Assembly: GCF_002246015.1 (NCBI RefSeq)
Contig: NZ_NOLJ01000005.1
Coordinates: 291,803-355,802 of the forward strand
Reading direction: 5' to 3'
From: Nostoc sp. 'Peltigera membranacea cyanobiont' 210A
GTDB taxonomy: Bacteria > Cyanobacteriota > Cyanobacteriia > Cyanobacteriales > Nostocaceae
DNA: 64,000 nt
Position 1 is the first letter of the stretch, and each line of letters begins with the position of its first letter. A program made the position numbers and the translations under genes. Of the stretch, positions 53,021-62,382 are shown piece by piece. The notes below the pieces were generated by a model that did no database searches, was not told the DNA's origin, and was given only the letters and a program-made list of their open reading frames with translations.

Positions 53021-55900
53021 ATGATGAAATATTTATTTAAGAAATTCAGAGCGATCGCCACAGTAAATATTGATGAAAATGATAAATTTTCTCTGACTGC
53101 GGACAACCCAGTAAAAAAAACTATGGAAAAGCCATTAACAATTAGTCGTCAAAAACTATGGCTAAGTAGCCTGGGCTTTTTTTTATGTATTTTCGGAACT
53201 AGTATCCAACCTAGCTGGGCTGAAGGCAGCAGAGAGCTAGTTTCTGATGGTGGATATAGACCCTACGTTGAGTGGTCAGATTTAGCACTGGCAGGTATTG
53301 TTCGGAAAACCATACTCAAAGTTTATGTTCAACAAGGAGAAACAGTTAATCTTGGCTCTAGCGTGCATACTAGTTTCTCGAACCCACAAGATATTGTTTA
53401 CCGCAGTCCTTTTGGTACCCAAAATGGCTCTTGTGATGTTCTGAATACTGGTTATGGTTGGATTAACAGCGTTGCCAAAGAAACGGCTGGCCCTTTACCT
53501 AATAGTGGTGGCTATACCCCTTGTGATTTCGTCGCTACAGAAACAGGTATTTACGAAGTTGAATTTCATTCTCCAGATACATCTGGTGCAAGCAATCCGC
53601 CGCCAACAGCTGCAACGGCAGCATTTCCTACAGGTAATACTCAACGTTCAGGGGTAGCTGCTTGGGATATTACAGTTCGAGATAGTAACGGTGTTAAAAA
53701 AGGACGAGTATTTACCAACTATATCGCTATGAATATGGGAGGAAATGCTGGGCAAAATGGCGCTCCTGCTGGTTTAGGACTCAGCTCTAAGCTTTATATT
53801 CAAACTAAAGATGGGTATCGTTACGAAACTGATATGAATGGAGTCGATCCTTTTGGGTTTATCTTTTTTGCTAATAGCCGGGGATATATTGACAGTAACG
53901 GTTCTACACTTTATCACTCTATCAATTCCCCGCCAGATGCAAACAGCACACTTAACTTTTATGGCAATGTAAAAGTACAAAGTCCGAATGTTACTGATAC
54001 TATAACAGACATTACCCACTTAGTTTTCTTCAATCGGCCAGACACCGCAACTCTCAATGCTTTGAGTATTCCTATTGCAGCGAATATTCCGATAGTACCG
54101 ACTTCGTTCAAATTTACTGGGGGTAATGGAGGTAGTGGGAATCAAACTTCTGTGGGGGTGGGAGGCAATTTTAGCTTCAATGCCAGTTCCAGTGGTAGCT
54201 ATCAAATAATTATTGACACCAACGCTGACGGTATTTATGACCCTAGTAGCGATAGAGTACTACAAAATGTGCTATCTCTCGGCTCAAATGTGGTGCTTTG
54301 GAATGGAAAGGATGCAAATGGGGTAAATCTCCTACCTCGACCAGGAAACTTACCATACAATGCCATAATCACAACACGGTCGGGTGAATATCACTTTCCC
54401 ATGTTGGATGCCGAAAATAATCCGCTGGGGTTTAAAATCACAATGGAAAACCCTCCGGCTCTTTTTCCTAACCTTGTAGATCAAAATGGACAGCAGATTG
54501 GATCGACGACTGTTTATTACAACGACAACAACTATACTTCTGCTAACGGCACGGCGATTAACTTAGATGGTACGGGAGCTACTAACCCGCGTAATGCTGC
54601 TAGAGGGATCAATAGTGCATTAGGAGAACATGAATTTAGTAGCAGCTATGGTGACTATAAGGGTATAGATACTTGGACATATTTCCCAAGTGAAGCAATC
54701 AATACTCCCTTGGTAATTACTACTAACACTCAAGCAAATGTCATAGGAAATAAATCTGTTCGCTTCCTCGCAGACAATGATAGTAGTGGAACAGTGACTG
54801 TAGGCGATCGCATCGAATATACTATCACTTACTCCAACCTGAATCCAGGTAATAGCGATGCAATTAACTTTGCTATTAACGACTTATTGCCTTCACAGTT
54901 AACCTTTGTCAGTGCGGCAATTACTACTGCAACTTCAGGAAATAATATCACAATTAATCCCAGTTACAACGGCGCTGGTGTTGTTGCTGTGACAAATTCT
55001 GGAACTCTGCGTGTAGGTGATACGATTACCATTAAAATTACTGCCACGATTAATAATGCCAATGGCGGTAATCCAATTAGTAACCAAGCAAATGCGACTT
55101 TTAACACACCTGATAATCCTACAGGAACTGTTGGCACGGTGTTGACAGATGCAGACTCTGCTGGTGCTACTAATAATCCACCTACTCTTGGTAATTCGTT
55201 CTTGCAAATTACTGATAATGGTGTAAATACTGGTAATAATCCTGCCAGCACAGCAGATGATGATCCCACTTTATTTACAGTATTAAATATTATTAGTTCT
55301 AACCCTAAATTGCTATTAATTAAACGCATTACTCGCCTTAATAACCAAGATTTAACTGATATTGTGGATGGTCGCAGTGACGTTGCTACTAATGCCAGCA
55401 ACTATGTACCAGAACCTTATGCTACTGATGATAGCGATCCTAAATGGCCTGTTGGTTACTTGCGAGGATTAATTAATGCTGGCACTGTCAAACCGGGAGA
55501 TGAATTAGAATACACGATATATTTTCTTTCCAATGGTCTTGGTAATGCAACTAATGTGAAATTTTGCGACTTAGTTCCGACTAATGTTAGTTTGATTCCT
55601 ACTGCTTTTAATGGTATGACTCCTAATGATGGTGGCTTACCAGGAGCAGATCGAGGAATTGCTCTAGCTATTGGTTCTAATACACCTACGCTTTATCTGA
55701 CGAATGTCGGAGATAGCGATCGCGGGTATTTTTATACAGCTAATGACTCAGGCACACCATCATACTGCGGTACTAACACCAATGGGGCAGTAGTGGTCAA
55801 TATTACAGTCCCAAGTTTTCCTAATCTACCCGCAGCCACTGGATCTGGCACACCAGCTAATTCTTATGGTTTTGTCCGCTTCCGCGCTAAGGTGAAATAG
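53021..55900 (+). CDS. Exported DUF11-type repeat protein (959 residues)
   Basis: An N-terminal segment of about 45 residues precedes a signal sequence (KLWLSSLGFFLCIFGTSIQPSWAEG); an internal ATG at codon 36 could be the real start. The mature part has a distinct N-terminal domain with four cysteines. A PGNLPYNAIITTRSGEY region follows, then DUF11 units (about 590-690, DSSGTVTVGDRIEYTITYSNLNPG, and about 825-890, KPGDELEYTIYFLSNGLGN). It ends FVRFRAKVK, like the first cluster member. Its stop codon coincides with the insertion point of an ISL3 element, but the protein is intact. Confidence 0.85.
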   Translation: MMKYLFKKFRAIATVNIDENDKFSLTADNPVKKTMEKPLTISRQKLWLSSLGFFLCIFGTSIQPSWAEGSRELVSDGGYRPYVEWSDLALAGIVRKTILKVYVQQGETVNLGSSVHTSFSNPQDIVYRSPFGTQNGSCDVLNTGYGWINSVAKETAGPLPNSGGYTPCDFVATETGIYEVEFHSPDTSGASNPPPTAATAAFPTGNTQRSGVAAWDITVRDSNGVKKGRVFTNYIAMNMGGNAGQNGAPAGLGLSSKLYIQTKDGYRYETDMNGVDPFGFIFFANSRGYIDSNGSTLYHSINSPPDANSTLNFYGNVKVQSPNVTDTITDITHLVFFNRPDTATLNALSIPIAANIPIVPTSFKFTGGNGGSGNQTSVGVGGNFSFNASSSGSYQIIIDTNADGIYDPSSDRVLQNVLSLGSNVVLWNGKDANGVNLLPRPGNLPYNAIITTRSGEYHFPMLDAENNPLGFKITMENPPALFPNLVDQNGQQIGSTTVYYNDNNYTSANGTAINLDGTGATNPRNAARGINSALGEHEFSSSYGDYKGIDTWTYFPSEAINTPLVITTNTQANVIGNKSVRFLADNDSSGTVTVGDRIEYTITYSNLNPGNSDAINFAINDLLPSQLTFVSAAITTATSGNNITINPSYNGAGVVAVTNSGTLRVGDTITIKITATINNANGGNPISNQANATFNTPDNPTGTVGTVLTDADSAGATNNPPTLGNSFLQITDNGVNTGNNPASTADDDPTLFTVLNIISSNPKLLLIKRITRLNNQDLTDIVDGRSDVATNASNYVPEPYATDDSDPKWPVGYLRGLINAGTVKPGDELEYTIYFLSNGLGNATNVKFCDLVPTNVSLIPTAFNGMTPNDGGLPGADRGIALAIGSNTPTLYLTNVGDSDRGYFYTANDSGTPSYCGTNTNGAVVVNITVPSFPNLPAATGSGTPANSYGFVRFRAKVK

Positions 55901-55904
55901 TTTT

Positions 55905-57339
55905 GGTTCTTCAGTACATAGTATGCTTAACTAATAGTTAAAATGCCAATTCAATAAGCATCTAACTCGGAAATTGTCAAAGTTTCTAAATCCATAACCG
56001 GAACGTTTAATCAACTTGATCTTGTTATTAATACCTTCCACAGCACCACTACTTGTCCCATTATCAAAGTAAGCAATTATCTCATCAAACCAACGGATAA
56101 TAGTATTGTTACTCTTGGGAAAATATTTTTTAGCTTTCGATAACCACATACCGAGTTTAAAAACTCCCGGATACCAATTATCTGTCTTATTAAAAATCTT
56201 TCTAAATTTTTCTTTTAATTCATGCATTTCTTTTAAGACAGGAGATACATTCTTGACTTCAGAAAGTTTATTTATTTGCTCTTCATTTAAGTCTGACTCA
56301 TTTTTAAGTAAAACGTACTTACTATTTTTTAATCCCGATAAAAGTTTTTCATATTCAGCTTTTTGTGCTGATAATTGCGCTTTTTTAATTAATTCTTCTA
56401 GACTCCGTTTCTCTCGTTTTCTCTGTGTATCTAATTCTTTATTAATCTGTGTCATTACATGAAATCTATCTGCTACTACTTGAGCATTGGGCATTAATTC
56501 TGTGACAACGTTTTTATAACCAACCCACAAATCTATACTCACTTCCTCAATTTGTTCTAAGACCTCATATCCCCATTCTAAAAGGGTTTCCTTCACTACT
56601 TCTTGCGTGCGCCCATTTAAAATAGTTACTAGCTTAGATGTATCTAAATCTATTAGTACGGCGCAGTAATTACCCTTGCCCTTAACCAGAGCTATCTCAT
56701 CGATTCCAAGTCTTTTTATCAGAGAAGGTTTGTCATCAGATAATTCAAGCGAAGCGTCTTTTAACATTCTTTCTATTTCTTCTGTTGTCACTATCCCTTG
56801 ATCAGCTACACTGTGGATATCGTTTTCTACTACCTCTTGTATTATCTTGTGTGCCAGCCGTTTTGTATAAGTTCTTTTCTGGCTCACGAAATCTAAATTC
56901 TCACTAAAGGGTTTTTTACATTCTTCGCATTTGAATTGTCTTCTATTTATTTCTAAAAATACTGGTTTCTCACCGAAAGGTAAATCTTTAACAATGTATC
57001 GATGATTTTGATGTAATCTATGGCTTTTTGTACCACAGCGAGGACAAGTACTGTATGATTTTATTGATTCTATTTGTAAAATCATTCCTATCCCGACATG
57101 AAGGCGATGTGATATAACTTTCACATCTTTTAAATCTAGAAGCTCTGTTAGTATTTTAATATTTTGTTTCCTGTTCATAACTGTAAATAGACAAAAAATA
57201 CTTTTCTAGTACTTACAGTTAATAATGAATCTGCGTCCTAAGTCAATTATGTCAAAAGTTTTACTAAATATTTTATGCAATTCTTTATACTTTTTAACCT
57301 TCGCAGCTAATAATTTAGCATAGTAAGTACTGAAGAACC
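55905..57339 (-). mobile_element. ISL3-family insertion sequence with 8-bp target duplication
   Basis: The ends read GGTTCTTCAGTACATAGTAT and, from the other side, GGTTCTTCAGTACTTACTAT, with similarity continuing for about 33 bases. Identical 8-bp copies of ATAGTTTT flank the element (55897-55904 and 57340-57347), matching the ISL3 rule. The transposase is intact. The clean target duplication suggests a recent insertion. Confidence 0.96.
55931..57178 (-). CDS. ISL3-family transposase
   Basis: A 415-residue intact transposase. The N-terminal zinc finger shows CPRCGTKSHRLHQN and CEECKKPF. A helix-turn-helix region follows. The DDE catalytic core shows RLGIDEIALVKGKGNY (first Asp), VSIDLWVGYKNVV (second Asp) and SGAVEGINNKIKLIKRSGYGF (Glu). 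The length is normal for ISL3. No frameshift or stop is present, so it may be active. Confidence 0.95.
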   Translation of the reverse strand: MNRKQNIKILTELLDLKDVKVISHRLHVGIGMILQIESIKSYSTCPRCGTKSHRLHQNHRYIVKDLPFGEKPVFLEINRRQFKCEECKKPFSENLDFVSQKRTYTKRLAHKIIQEVVENDIHSVADQGIVTTEEIERMLKDASLELSDDKPSLIKRLGIDEIALVKGKGNYCAVLIDLDTSKLVTILNGRTQEVVKETLLEWGYEVLEQIEEVSIDLWVGYKNVVTELMPNAQVVADRFHVMTQINKELDTQRKREKRSLEELIKKAQLSAQKAEYEKLLSGLKNSKYVLLKNESDLNEEQINKLSEVKNVSPVLKEMHELKEKFRKIFNKTDNWYPGVFKLGMWLSKAKKYFPKSNNTIIRWFDEIIAYFDNGTSSGAVEGINNKIKLIKRSGYGFRNFDNFRVRCLLNWHFNY

Positions 57340-57496
57340 ATAGTTTTAACCACCGCTAACTAGTAGAGTTAACGCCATTAAGAGAGTTCCGCCTGTATAG
57401 TAACGAGGCGATCGCAGTTTTGTAAAAATATCTTTTGAATAATCCGAAAAGCAATAACTTCAGTTTGGAGATTCAGCATATACCTACAAATAAATC

Positions 57497-58495
57497 ATGG
57501 TAAATATGAATCTAAAACTGAGATTTAAACCAGTTTCTCACAGTTGGGTTGCTTTACATCCAAAGCCTAAAGGGGTAATTCAATTTATTGCTGGGGCTTT
57601 CTTTGGTACATTTGGTCCTATGCTTTTTTATCGTTATCTGCTTCAATCTTTATTTGAGCAGGGATATACAATTATTCTTTTGCCATTTAATTTTACTTTT
57701 AACCATTATGTAGAAGCTGGTTTTCTCATGAGAGAACAGTATGAAATTCTGCCAGAGCTTGTGAAAATGGCAAGTGTTGCAGGATATGATTATGAAGCCT
57801 ATCTAGATGATAAGAACTTTTCTTGGATTGGACATAGCCTTGGCTGTAAATATATCTCACTGTTAGAAGGATTTACTGCTTTACCTCCAGAGCCTCAAGA
57901 GAGAGAGCAGTTTATTCGGAAGCTACTATCTAAAACTTCCGATGAATCACAGATAGAAAGTGTTATTGCAGACATTAACATTCTCTTTGATGAATTAACG
58001 CGAAAAACGGCTGAGGTTAAAAAACTAATTTACACTTATGTGCATAAGAATATCAAAATTAACAGCGTCTTCATTAAAGGACAGGTTTCTATCCTATTAG
58101 CACCTGCTATTGCTGACACAGGGAGTGCAATTCGTCCTCAATTTTTAGCGGATATCATCGATAATCTTGGTTGGGGTGTGAAACCAACTGTTGAAGAAAC
58201 CCAGCATTTAATCAAGGATAGTGGGCTATTTAATATCATGGGTTTAATCTGTTTCAAATCAGACAATATTGCTAAATCAACCTGTGAATGGTTTACTAAT
58301 ACTCTGCAAAAGCCACCTCAAGATTTTCGGAAAACTGTAGCAGGTGGACATTTAAGACCTCTAGGTATTCAGCTAGCTAAATATGTCGTTAATCTTTTTG
58401 ATAAACCGTTTATTGAATCAGTTCAAGAGCGAAACAAAGCATTTGAGCATAATGTAATTCAATTGCTTGAAGAACTGAAAGAAAAATCAAGATAA
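57497..58495 (+). CDS. DUF1350 family alpha/beta-hydrolase-like protein
   Basis: A 332-residue protein (or 329 from the ATG at 57506). The opening KPKGVIQFIAGAFFGTFGPMLFYRYLL, the strand YTIILLPFNFTFNHY and the nucleophile-elbow-like FSWIGHSLGCKY fit DUF1350, an alpha/beta-hydrolase-like family of cyanobacteria and plants. A charged helical insert of about 50 residues follows (about 150-205). A late GGHLRPLG could provide the histidine. Substrate unknown. Confidence 0.82.
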   Translation: MVNMNLKLRFKPVSHSWVALHPKPKGVIQFIAGAFFGTFGPMLFYRYLLQSLFEQGYTIILLPFNFTFNHYVEAGFLMREQYEILPELVKMASVAGYDYEAYLDDKNFSWIGHSLGCKYISLLEGFTALPPEPQEREQFIRKLLSKTSDESQIESVIADINILFDELTRKTAEVKKLIYTYVHKNIKINSVFIKGQVSILLAPAIADTGSAIRPQFLADIIDNLGWGVKPTVEETQHLIKDSGLFNIMGLICFKSDNIAKSTCEWFTNTLQKPPQDFRKTVAGGHLRPLGIQLAKYVVNLFDKPFIESVQERNKAFEHNVIQLLEELKEKSR

Positions 58496-58521
58496 TGGGC
58501 ATTGGGCATGGGGCATTGGGC
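58494..58521. repeat. ATTGGGC heptamer repeat
   Basis: Imperfect units of ATGGGC/ATTGGGC/ATGGGGC start at the stop codon of the DUF1350 gene. STRR type. Confidence 0.7.
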
Positions 58522-58624
58522 ACAAGAGGCATAGGTGCAGAGGATTTCCTCTAAGAATTGGGGGAGCGATGTCTACGACCTGACTTTTCCACATCCTGCG
58601 GCTCGATACCTAACAAGGCGTTCA

Positions 58625-58669
58625 GCGATGCCGAAGGCGGCACTCGATGCTTGCCGCCTTCGGCATCGC
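58625..58669. repeat. GCGATGCCGAAGGCGGCA palindrome
   Basis: An 18-bp perfect stem, GCGATGCCGAAGGCGGCA paired with TGCCGCCTTCGGCATCGC, around a nine-base loop. It belongs to the GC-rich GCGATGCC...GGCATCGC palindrome class, of which a variant also sits inside the IS630 transposase. It could act as a terminator for the DUF1350 gene. Confidence 0.85.
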
Positions 58670-58956
58670 TCTCTTTTCCTCGCTTGAATGAGCAGCAATT
58701 ACTAGCTTAGAGGCTATGCCTTAAGCAACTATGTTACCTTTTTCTACTTTAGAAGCTCTACCTATTGAGCGACAACGAGCAGAGGATTCATAATTTACAA
58801 TGAGCCAGGATTTAACTAATTGATAGTTATATACTGGCTGTCTTAGTGGAGCCGCAATACCTCAAAGCCATATCGCAATATTTCTTCATATTTAATATAA
58901 GAAAAATCGTTAAAAAATAAAAGTTTTAATTTCTACAATGTGCAGGAGAATAAATA

Positions 58957-59277
58957 ATGGCGTGGGTGTATTTGTTGGTTGCAGGGTTGTTAGAGATTGC
59001 ATGGGCAATTGGTCTGAAATATTCACAAGGCTTTACTAAGCTGGCTTTCAGTATTCCCACAGTTGTTTGTATGATATTGAGTTTTTTCTTTTTATCGATA
59101 GCACTACGCACATTACCAGTAAGTACTGCTTACGCCGTTTGGACTGGGATAGGAGCAATGGGTACGGCTTTATTAGGAGTATTTTTATTTGGTGAACCTG
59201 CTTCTGTAAAGCGTTTTATTTGCATTGGCTTGATTTTGGCAGGTGTACTGGGACTCAGATTAGTATCAAGTCATTAA
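58957..59277 (+). CDS. Small multidrug resistance family exporter (SugE/Gdx type)
   Basis: A 106-residue inner-membrane protein with four transmembrane helices. The essential proton/substrate glutamate is Glu13 in [13 protein letters not shown]. The position (13, not 14) and the [20 protein letters not shown] segment in helix 3 match SugE/Gdx guanidinium exporters rather than EmrE. AGGAG precedes the start. No guanidine riboswitch was recognised upstream. Confidence 0.92.
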   Translation: MAWVYLLVAGLLEIAWAIGLKYSQGFTKLAFSIPTVVCMILSFFFLSIALRTLPVSTAYAVWTGIGAMGTALLGVFLFGEPASVKRFICIGLILAGVLGLRLVSSH

Positions 59278-59907
59278 TCCTGCCAAACAGAAGCCTAACT
59301 TTTCCTGTTATCTTTCTGGTAGAGCTATCATTTACTATGCACATATCGCGAAACACTATTCTCTCGTGATTTATTACCATTAAAATTAATTCTTTAAGCT
59401 TGCCCTCAACAGTGGTTTTTGTAGCACAAAAACTCCCAAACCGAATCTTCGCACCAGATTTACCACAACACACCACTGCAATAGCCCACGTCAGCAAGGC
59501 TTTTGCCAATCAAACGGACAATCGATTGGGGAGGCGATGGACTATGTGCCCCACATTAGGAGCGATCGCATTTCTACAGTTACAGGAATTGCAAATCAAA
59601 CTAATTTTTTAGTCCCATCATTAACTGTCATGATTCAGAAATGATTTTGGCATTAAGCAAGGTAAAAATTCTATCCAGTTACAATATGCGTGCCAATTCA
59701 GCATCTTCTTCTGTGGTTAGCAATCCAGCTTTCTTTTTCTCAGACAATTCTTTGAGTAGAGACTGTAATTATTCAGGAAATTTAAACAAATTTATGTCCC
59801 TAAATTTACTGATTTTGATTCCAGAATCTACCTAGAATCAGGGGTGAACCATCATTTGAGTAATCATAAGCTATATGTCTCATTTAATTTAGCGGACTGG
59901 TGGTATT
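59278..59907. other. Intergenic region with a decayed gene-end copy
   Basis: No intact gene. A degenerate copy of the minus-strand gene end seen better at 62383-62625 lies at about 59440-59560: GACGTGGGCTATTGCAGTGG and, further on, TGGTGCGAAGATTCGG match that copy on the minus strand. Two 64-84 codon frames here are not convincing genes. Confidence 0.5.
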
Positions 59908-61011
59908 TTAACAAACATCCCCATACTGCTTTTCGTCCTCAGCTAAGTCAATCATAGGAGTTGGTAGTCTTGAAATACTTAACTGTAACGCTTGCATTTG
60001 AGGAAAATCACGCTTAATAATTTCGATAGCTTTTCTTTGACTCTCTTGATTTTTAACGATCAGTTGTGCAGTGCCATCCCCCTGAGAACCTACGCCTTTT
60101 CCTCCAAAGATATAAGGCTTAAGTGGCTCGTGATGGAGAAGCAGATGTAGCTTTTTTGCAGTTAATTGATCGGGACAAGCCGGAACTACATGACGATCAA
60201 ATTCCGCTTGGGCTTTTGTCATTAAAGCTCCAAGAAGTTGGGCATCTCCGAGTTGTATTGCTTCAACTGCTGCCTGGGTAATTTCAGAGCTAATAGAACC
60301 AAAATATTTTTGGACATTTTGCTCTATTGAATTAGTAGCCAAAGGATAACACTGATTCAATCGTCTTAGTATTTCTTGTGTGTTTTTGCTACCGCCGAGA
60401 TCGACAATCACATAAAACAAATCCTCACTCACTTTCAATTCGAGTAGGTCGATTTTTTCACCATCAAATATCATCAATATTGGGCGATTTCCATAAGCAC
60501 AAGCCTGATCCATACGACCACAAAGGCTAGGAGTGGTTCTTTCTCCCAGATAGGCAAACTCCATTTCTGAACGAATTGTCATCTTCAAGTCATACAGACG
60601 ATTAAAAGACCGAGCAATGAGAACGCAAAAGGCAGCACTCGAAGATAATCCCTTTTGGATAGGTAAGTCGGTTAGATAATTATCAACCTCAAGTCCGCCA
60701 ACACCATAGTGAGTCAGAAATTGATAAGCTGTACCAGCAGCATAACTAAAAAAACCACCCTTTGCCGCTATGCGTTTCAGGGTATTAGATTCCATAGGTA
60801 ATCTCAACGGTTCATAACTCCTGCCATCATTGAGAGAAGTACGAATAATTAATTCAGTAGAATTAGGTTTGACCGAGGCATAAATTCCTTGATTAGTACC
60901 AACAATTAAGGTGTATCCCTTTTCGATAAGAGGATTAACACTGCGATATTCTCCTGCCCAATCGCTGTGTTCTCCGAACAAACAAAGACGGCCTGGAACA
61001 AAAATTCTCAT
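59908..61011 (-). CDS. GHMP-family sugar kinase
   Basis: A 367-residue ATP-dependent small-molecule kinase. Motif 1 is FVPGRLCLFGEHSDWAGEYR, like galactokinase. Motif 2, the ATP loop, is LPIQKGLSSSAAFCVLIARSFN. Motif 3 is IFGGKGVGSQGDGTAQLIV. The first motif points to a sugar substrate (galactokinase, arabinokinase or glucuronokinase-like) rather than mevalonate, but the exact sugar is unclear. No sugar-nucleotide or transport genes are adjacent. Confidence 0.85.
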   Translation of the reverse strand: MRIFVPGRLCLFGEHSDWAGEYRSVNPLIEKGYTLIVGTNQGIYASVKPNSTELIIRTSLNDGRSYEPLRLPMESNTLKRIAAKGGFFSYAAGTAYQFLTHYGVGGLEVDNYLTDLPIQKGLSSSAAFCVLIARSFNRLYDLKMTIRSEMEFAYLGERTTPSLCGRMDQACAYGNRPILMIFDGEKIDLLELKVSEDLFYVIVDLGGSKNTQEILRRLNQCYPLATNSIEQNVQKYFGSISSEITQAAVEAIQLGDAQLLGALMTKAQAEFDRHVVPACPDQLTAKKLHLLLHHEPLKPYIFGGKGVGSQGDGTAQLIVKNQESQRKAIEIIKRDFPQMQALQLSISRLPTPMIDLAEDEKQYGDVC

Positions 61012-61385
61012 TTGAAGTTTCCTGTTCTTAATCGAGGTATATTATTCTGATTAACTTGAATAAACAACATACCATTCATCACTGCAATAGCCCACATCAG
61101 CAGCGCTTTCGGCAATCACTCGTGAGTGAAAATCCATTGGGGAGGCGATGACTATGCTCCGTCTAGCGATTGCTGTTCTATCCCCAGATTTCCTTACTCA
61201 GCACCCCATCACCAGCAACTATGTTCTGTGTGCCACCAAGGAAGAAACTCAAAATCGCGGATACTGTCTGTAATAGGTTGCCTTCTACTGACTTGTAAAC
61301 TTTGTAATGCCAAACTTCAAGATTATTCCTTTTTTGCATAAAGTACGAAACTTGAGGTGAATAATATTACATAACCGTATTTGCT
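61012..61385. other. Intergenic region with a second decayed gene-end copy
   Basis: At about 61076-61165 the minus strand reads GCCGAAAGCGCTGCTGATGT followed by GGCTATTGCAGTGATGAATGG, matching the remnant at 62383-62625. A 71-codon plus-strand frame over it is not a gene. Confidence 0.55.
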
Positions 61386-61511
61386 ATGCATAAACCGGGG
61401 ACAACAATATTTTTAGTTGGTAATAATAAATTAGTTAGATATAAACACTCGCAATTAATCTTGCCAGTACAAGAGGTACAACAAATTTGCTCTTATGCTG
61501 AGTACAAATGA
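61386..61511 (+). CDS. Small ORF (41 residues) coupled to the next gene
   Basis: A short frame MHKPGTTIFLVGNNKLVRYK... that ends in an ATGA overlap with the 269-residue gene. The overlap, the good codon texture and the balanced hydrophobic/charged pattern suggest it is translated. The ribosome binding site is weak. No family recognised. Confidence 0.5.
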   Translation: MHKPGTTIFLVGNNKLVRYKHSQLILPVQEVQQICSYAEYK

Positions 61512-62317
61512 TGAAAACTCAATTTCAGTTTGGGATGAGTGTTGACCAAGGCTTACATACATATCTTTATGTAGCTCACGACCGCTCAATTGTAACCAAA
61601 AATTGGCCAGGGCTTTTTCAAGAATGGACTACAACGCCAACCCCATATAGCAAGTTTAACGTCAATAATAATAATATGGAGGAAATGGCTGTCTATCTTG
61701 GGTTTGTTTGGCAGCTATGTGAAGAAAAGCCTTGTTACGCCATTCCAAACTATTATCGTGATTTGGCCAAACAATTAACAGGGCTGGATTTTGATTTTGT
61801 CAAATGGGTATATGAAATTGAAGCAGAAGAACCTGGTTTAGCAGTTGATAAAGGCTTTGTTCGCGCTAGAGCCTGTACTAGTCTACCTCCATTGGATTGG
61901 GAAAGTAGACATAAATATGAGGCGGGCTTATTCCAAATTAACTCATTTGAGCAGTTAATCTCACTTCAAAAGACCACGCTTGGGGATGCTTCATCTGAAA
62001 TAAGTTTGTTTTGCATTCCATTTGAACGGAAAACGGATCTTCTTCATGTCTTAAACAGCGGCCGATGTCCTATTCTTATTGACTTTTTGAAACCAGGAGA
62101 ATTATTTGTAGATATTGGAGTAGGAGTAGATAGAGGCTATTACGACTTTATCTTGATCAAGTCAGCAATCGACATTAAGCATAAGTTGCAAGACCTCGTA
62201 TGGCTGTACACACGAGCCATTGCTGATTATGAAGGTAATATTTCAAATTTAAAAACAATGGAAGATGCCCTACAAGCTATAACTAAATTAGCTCTAGGTA
62301 AGTTGCAGGGGGTTTAG
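61508..62317 (+). CDS. Protein of unknown function (269 residues)
   Basis: A soluble protein with no signal peptide or membrane segment. The N-terminus FQFGMSVDQGLHTYLYVAHD and conserved-looking aromatic/acidic stretches (FVWQLCEEKPCYAIPNYYRDL, GELFVDIGVGVDRGYYDFILIKSAIDIKHKLQDLVWLYTRA) suggest a folded alpha/beta protein. I do not recognise the family. Its start overlaps the stop of the 41-residue ORF, so the two are probably one unit. Confidence 0.6.
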   Translation: MMKTQFQFGMSVDQGLHTYLYVAHDRSIVTKNWPGLFQEWTTTPTPYSKFNVNNNNMEEMAVYLGFVWQLCEEKPCYAIPNYYRDLAKQLTGLDFDFVKWVYEIEAEEPGLAVDKGFVRARACTSLPPLDWESRHKYEAGLFQINSFEQLISLQKTTLGDASSEISLFCIPFERKTDLLHVLNSGRCPILIDFLKPGELFVDIGVGVDRGYYDFILIKSAIDIKHKLQDLVWLYTRAIADYEGNISNLKTMEDALQAITKLALGKLQGV

Positions 62318-62382
62318 TAGTGTCGTTAAGCTGAACTGCTTTGCCAGTTGCGTTAAGAGTGTGCAATTCCACAGCCTCAAAA

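Noticed and set aside
58800..58956. Guanidine riboswitch upstream of the SugE/Gdx-type gene
   Set aside because: No ykkC-type or ACGR-loop hairpin pair could be recognised.
59400..59835. Two 64-70 codon plus-strand ORFs
   Set aside because: The first overlaps a decayed minus-strand gene copy; the second is Ser/Asn/Leu-rich with no support.
61126..61341. 71-codon plus-strand ORF
   Set aside because: It covers a decayed minus-strand gene fragment and has no start signals.
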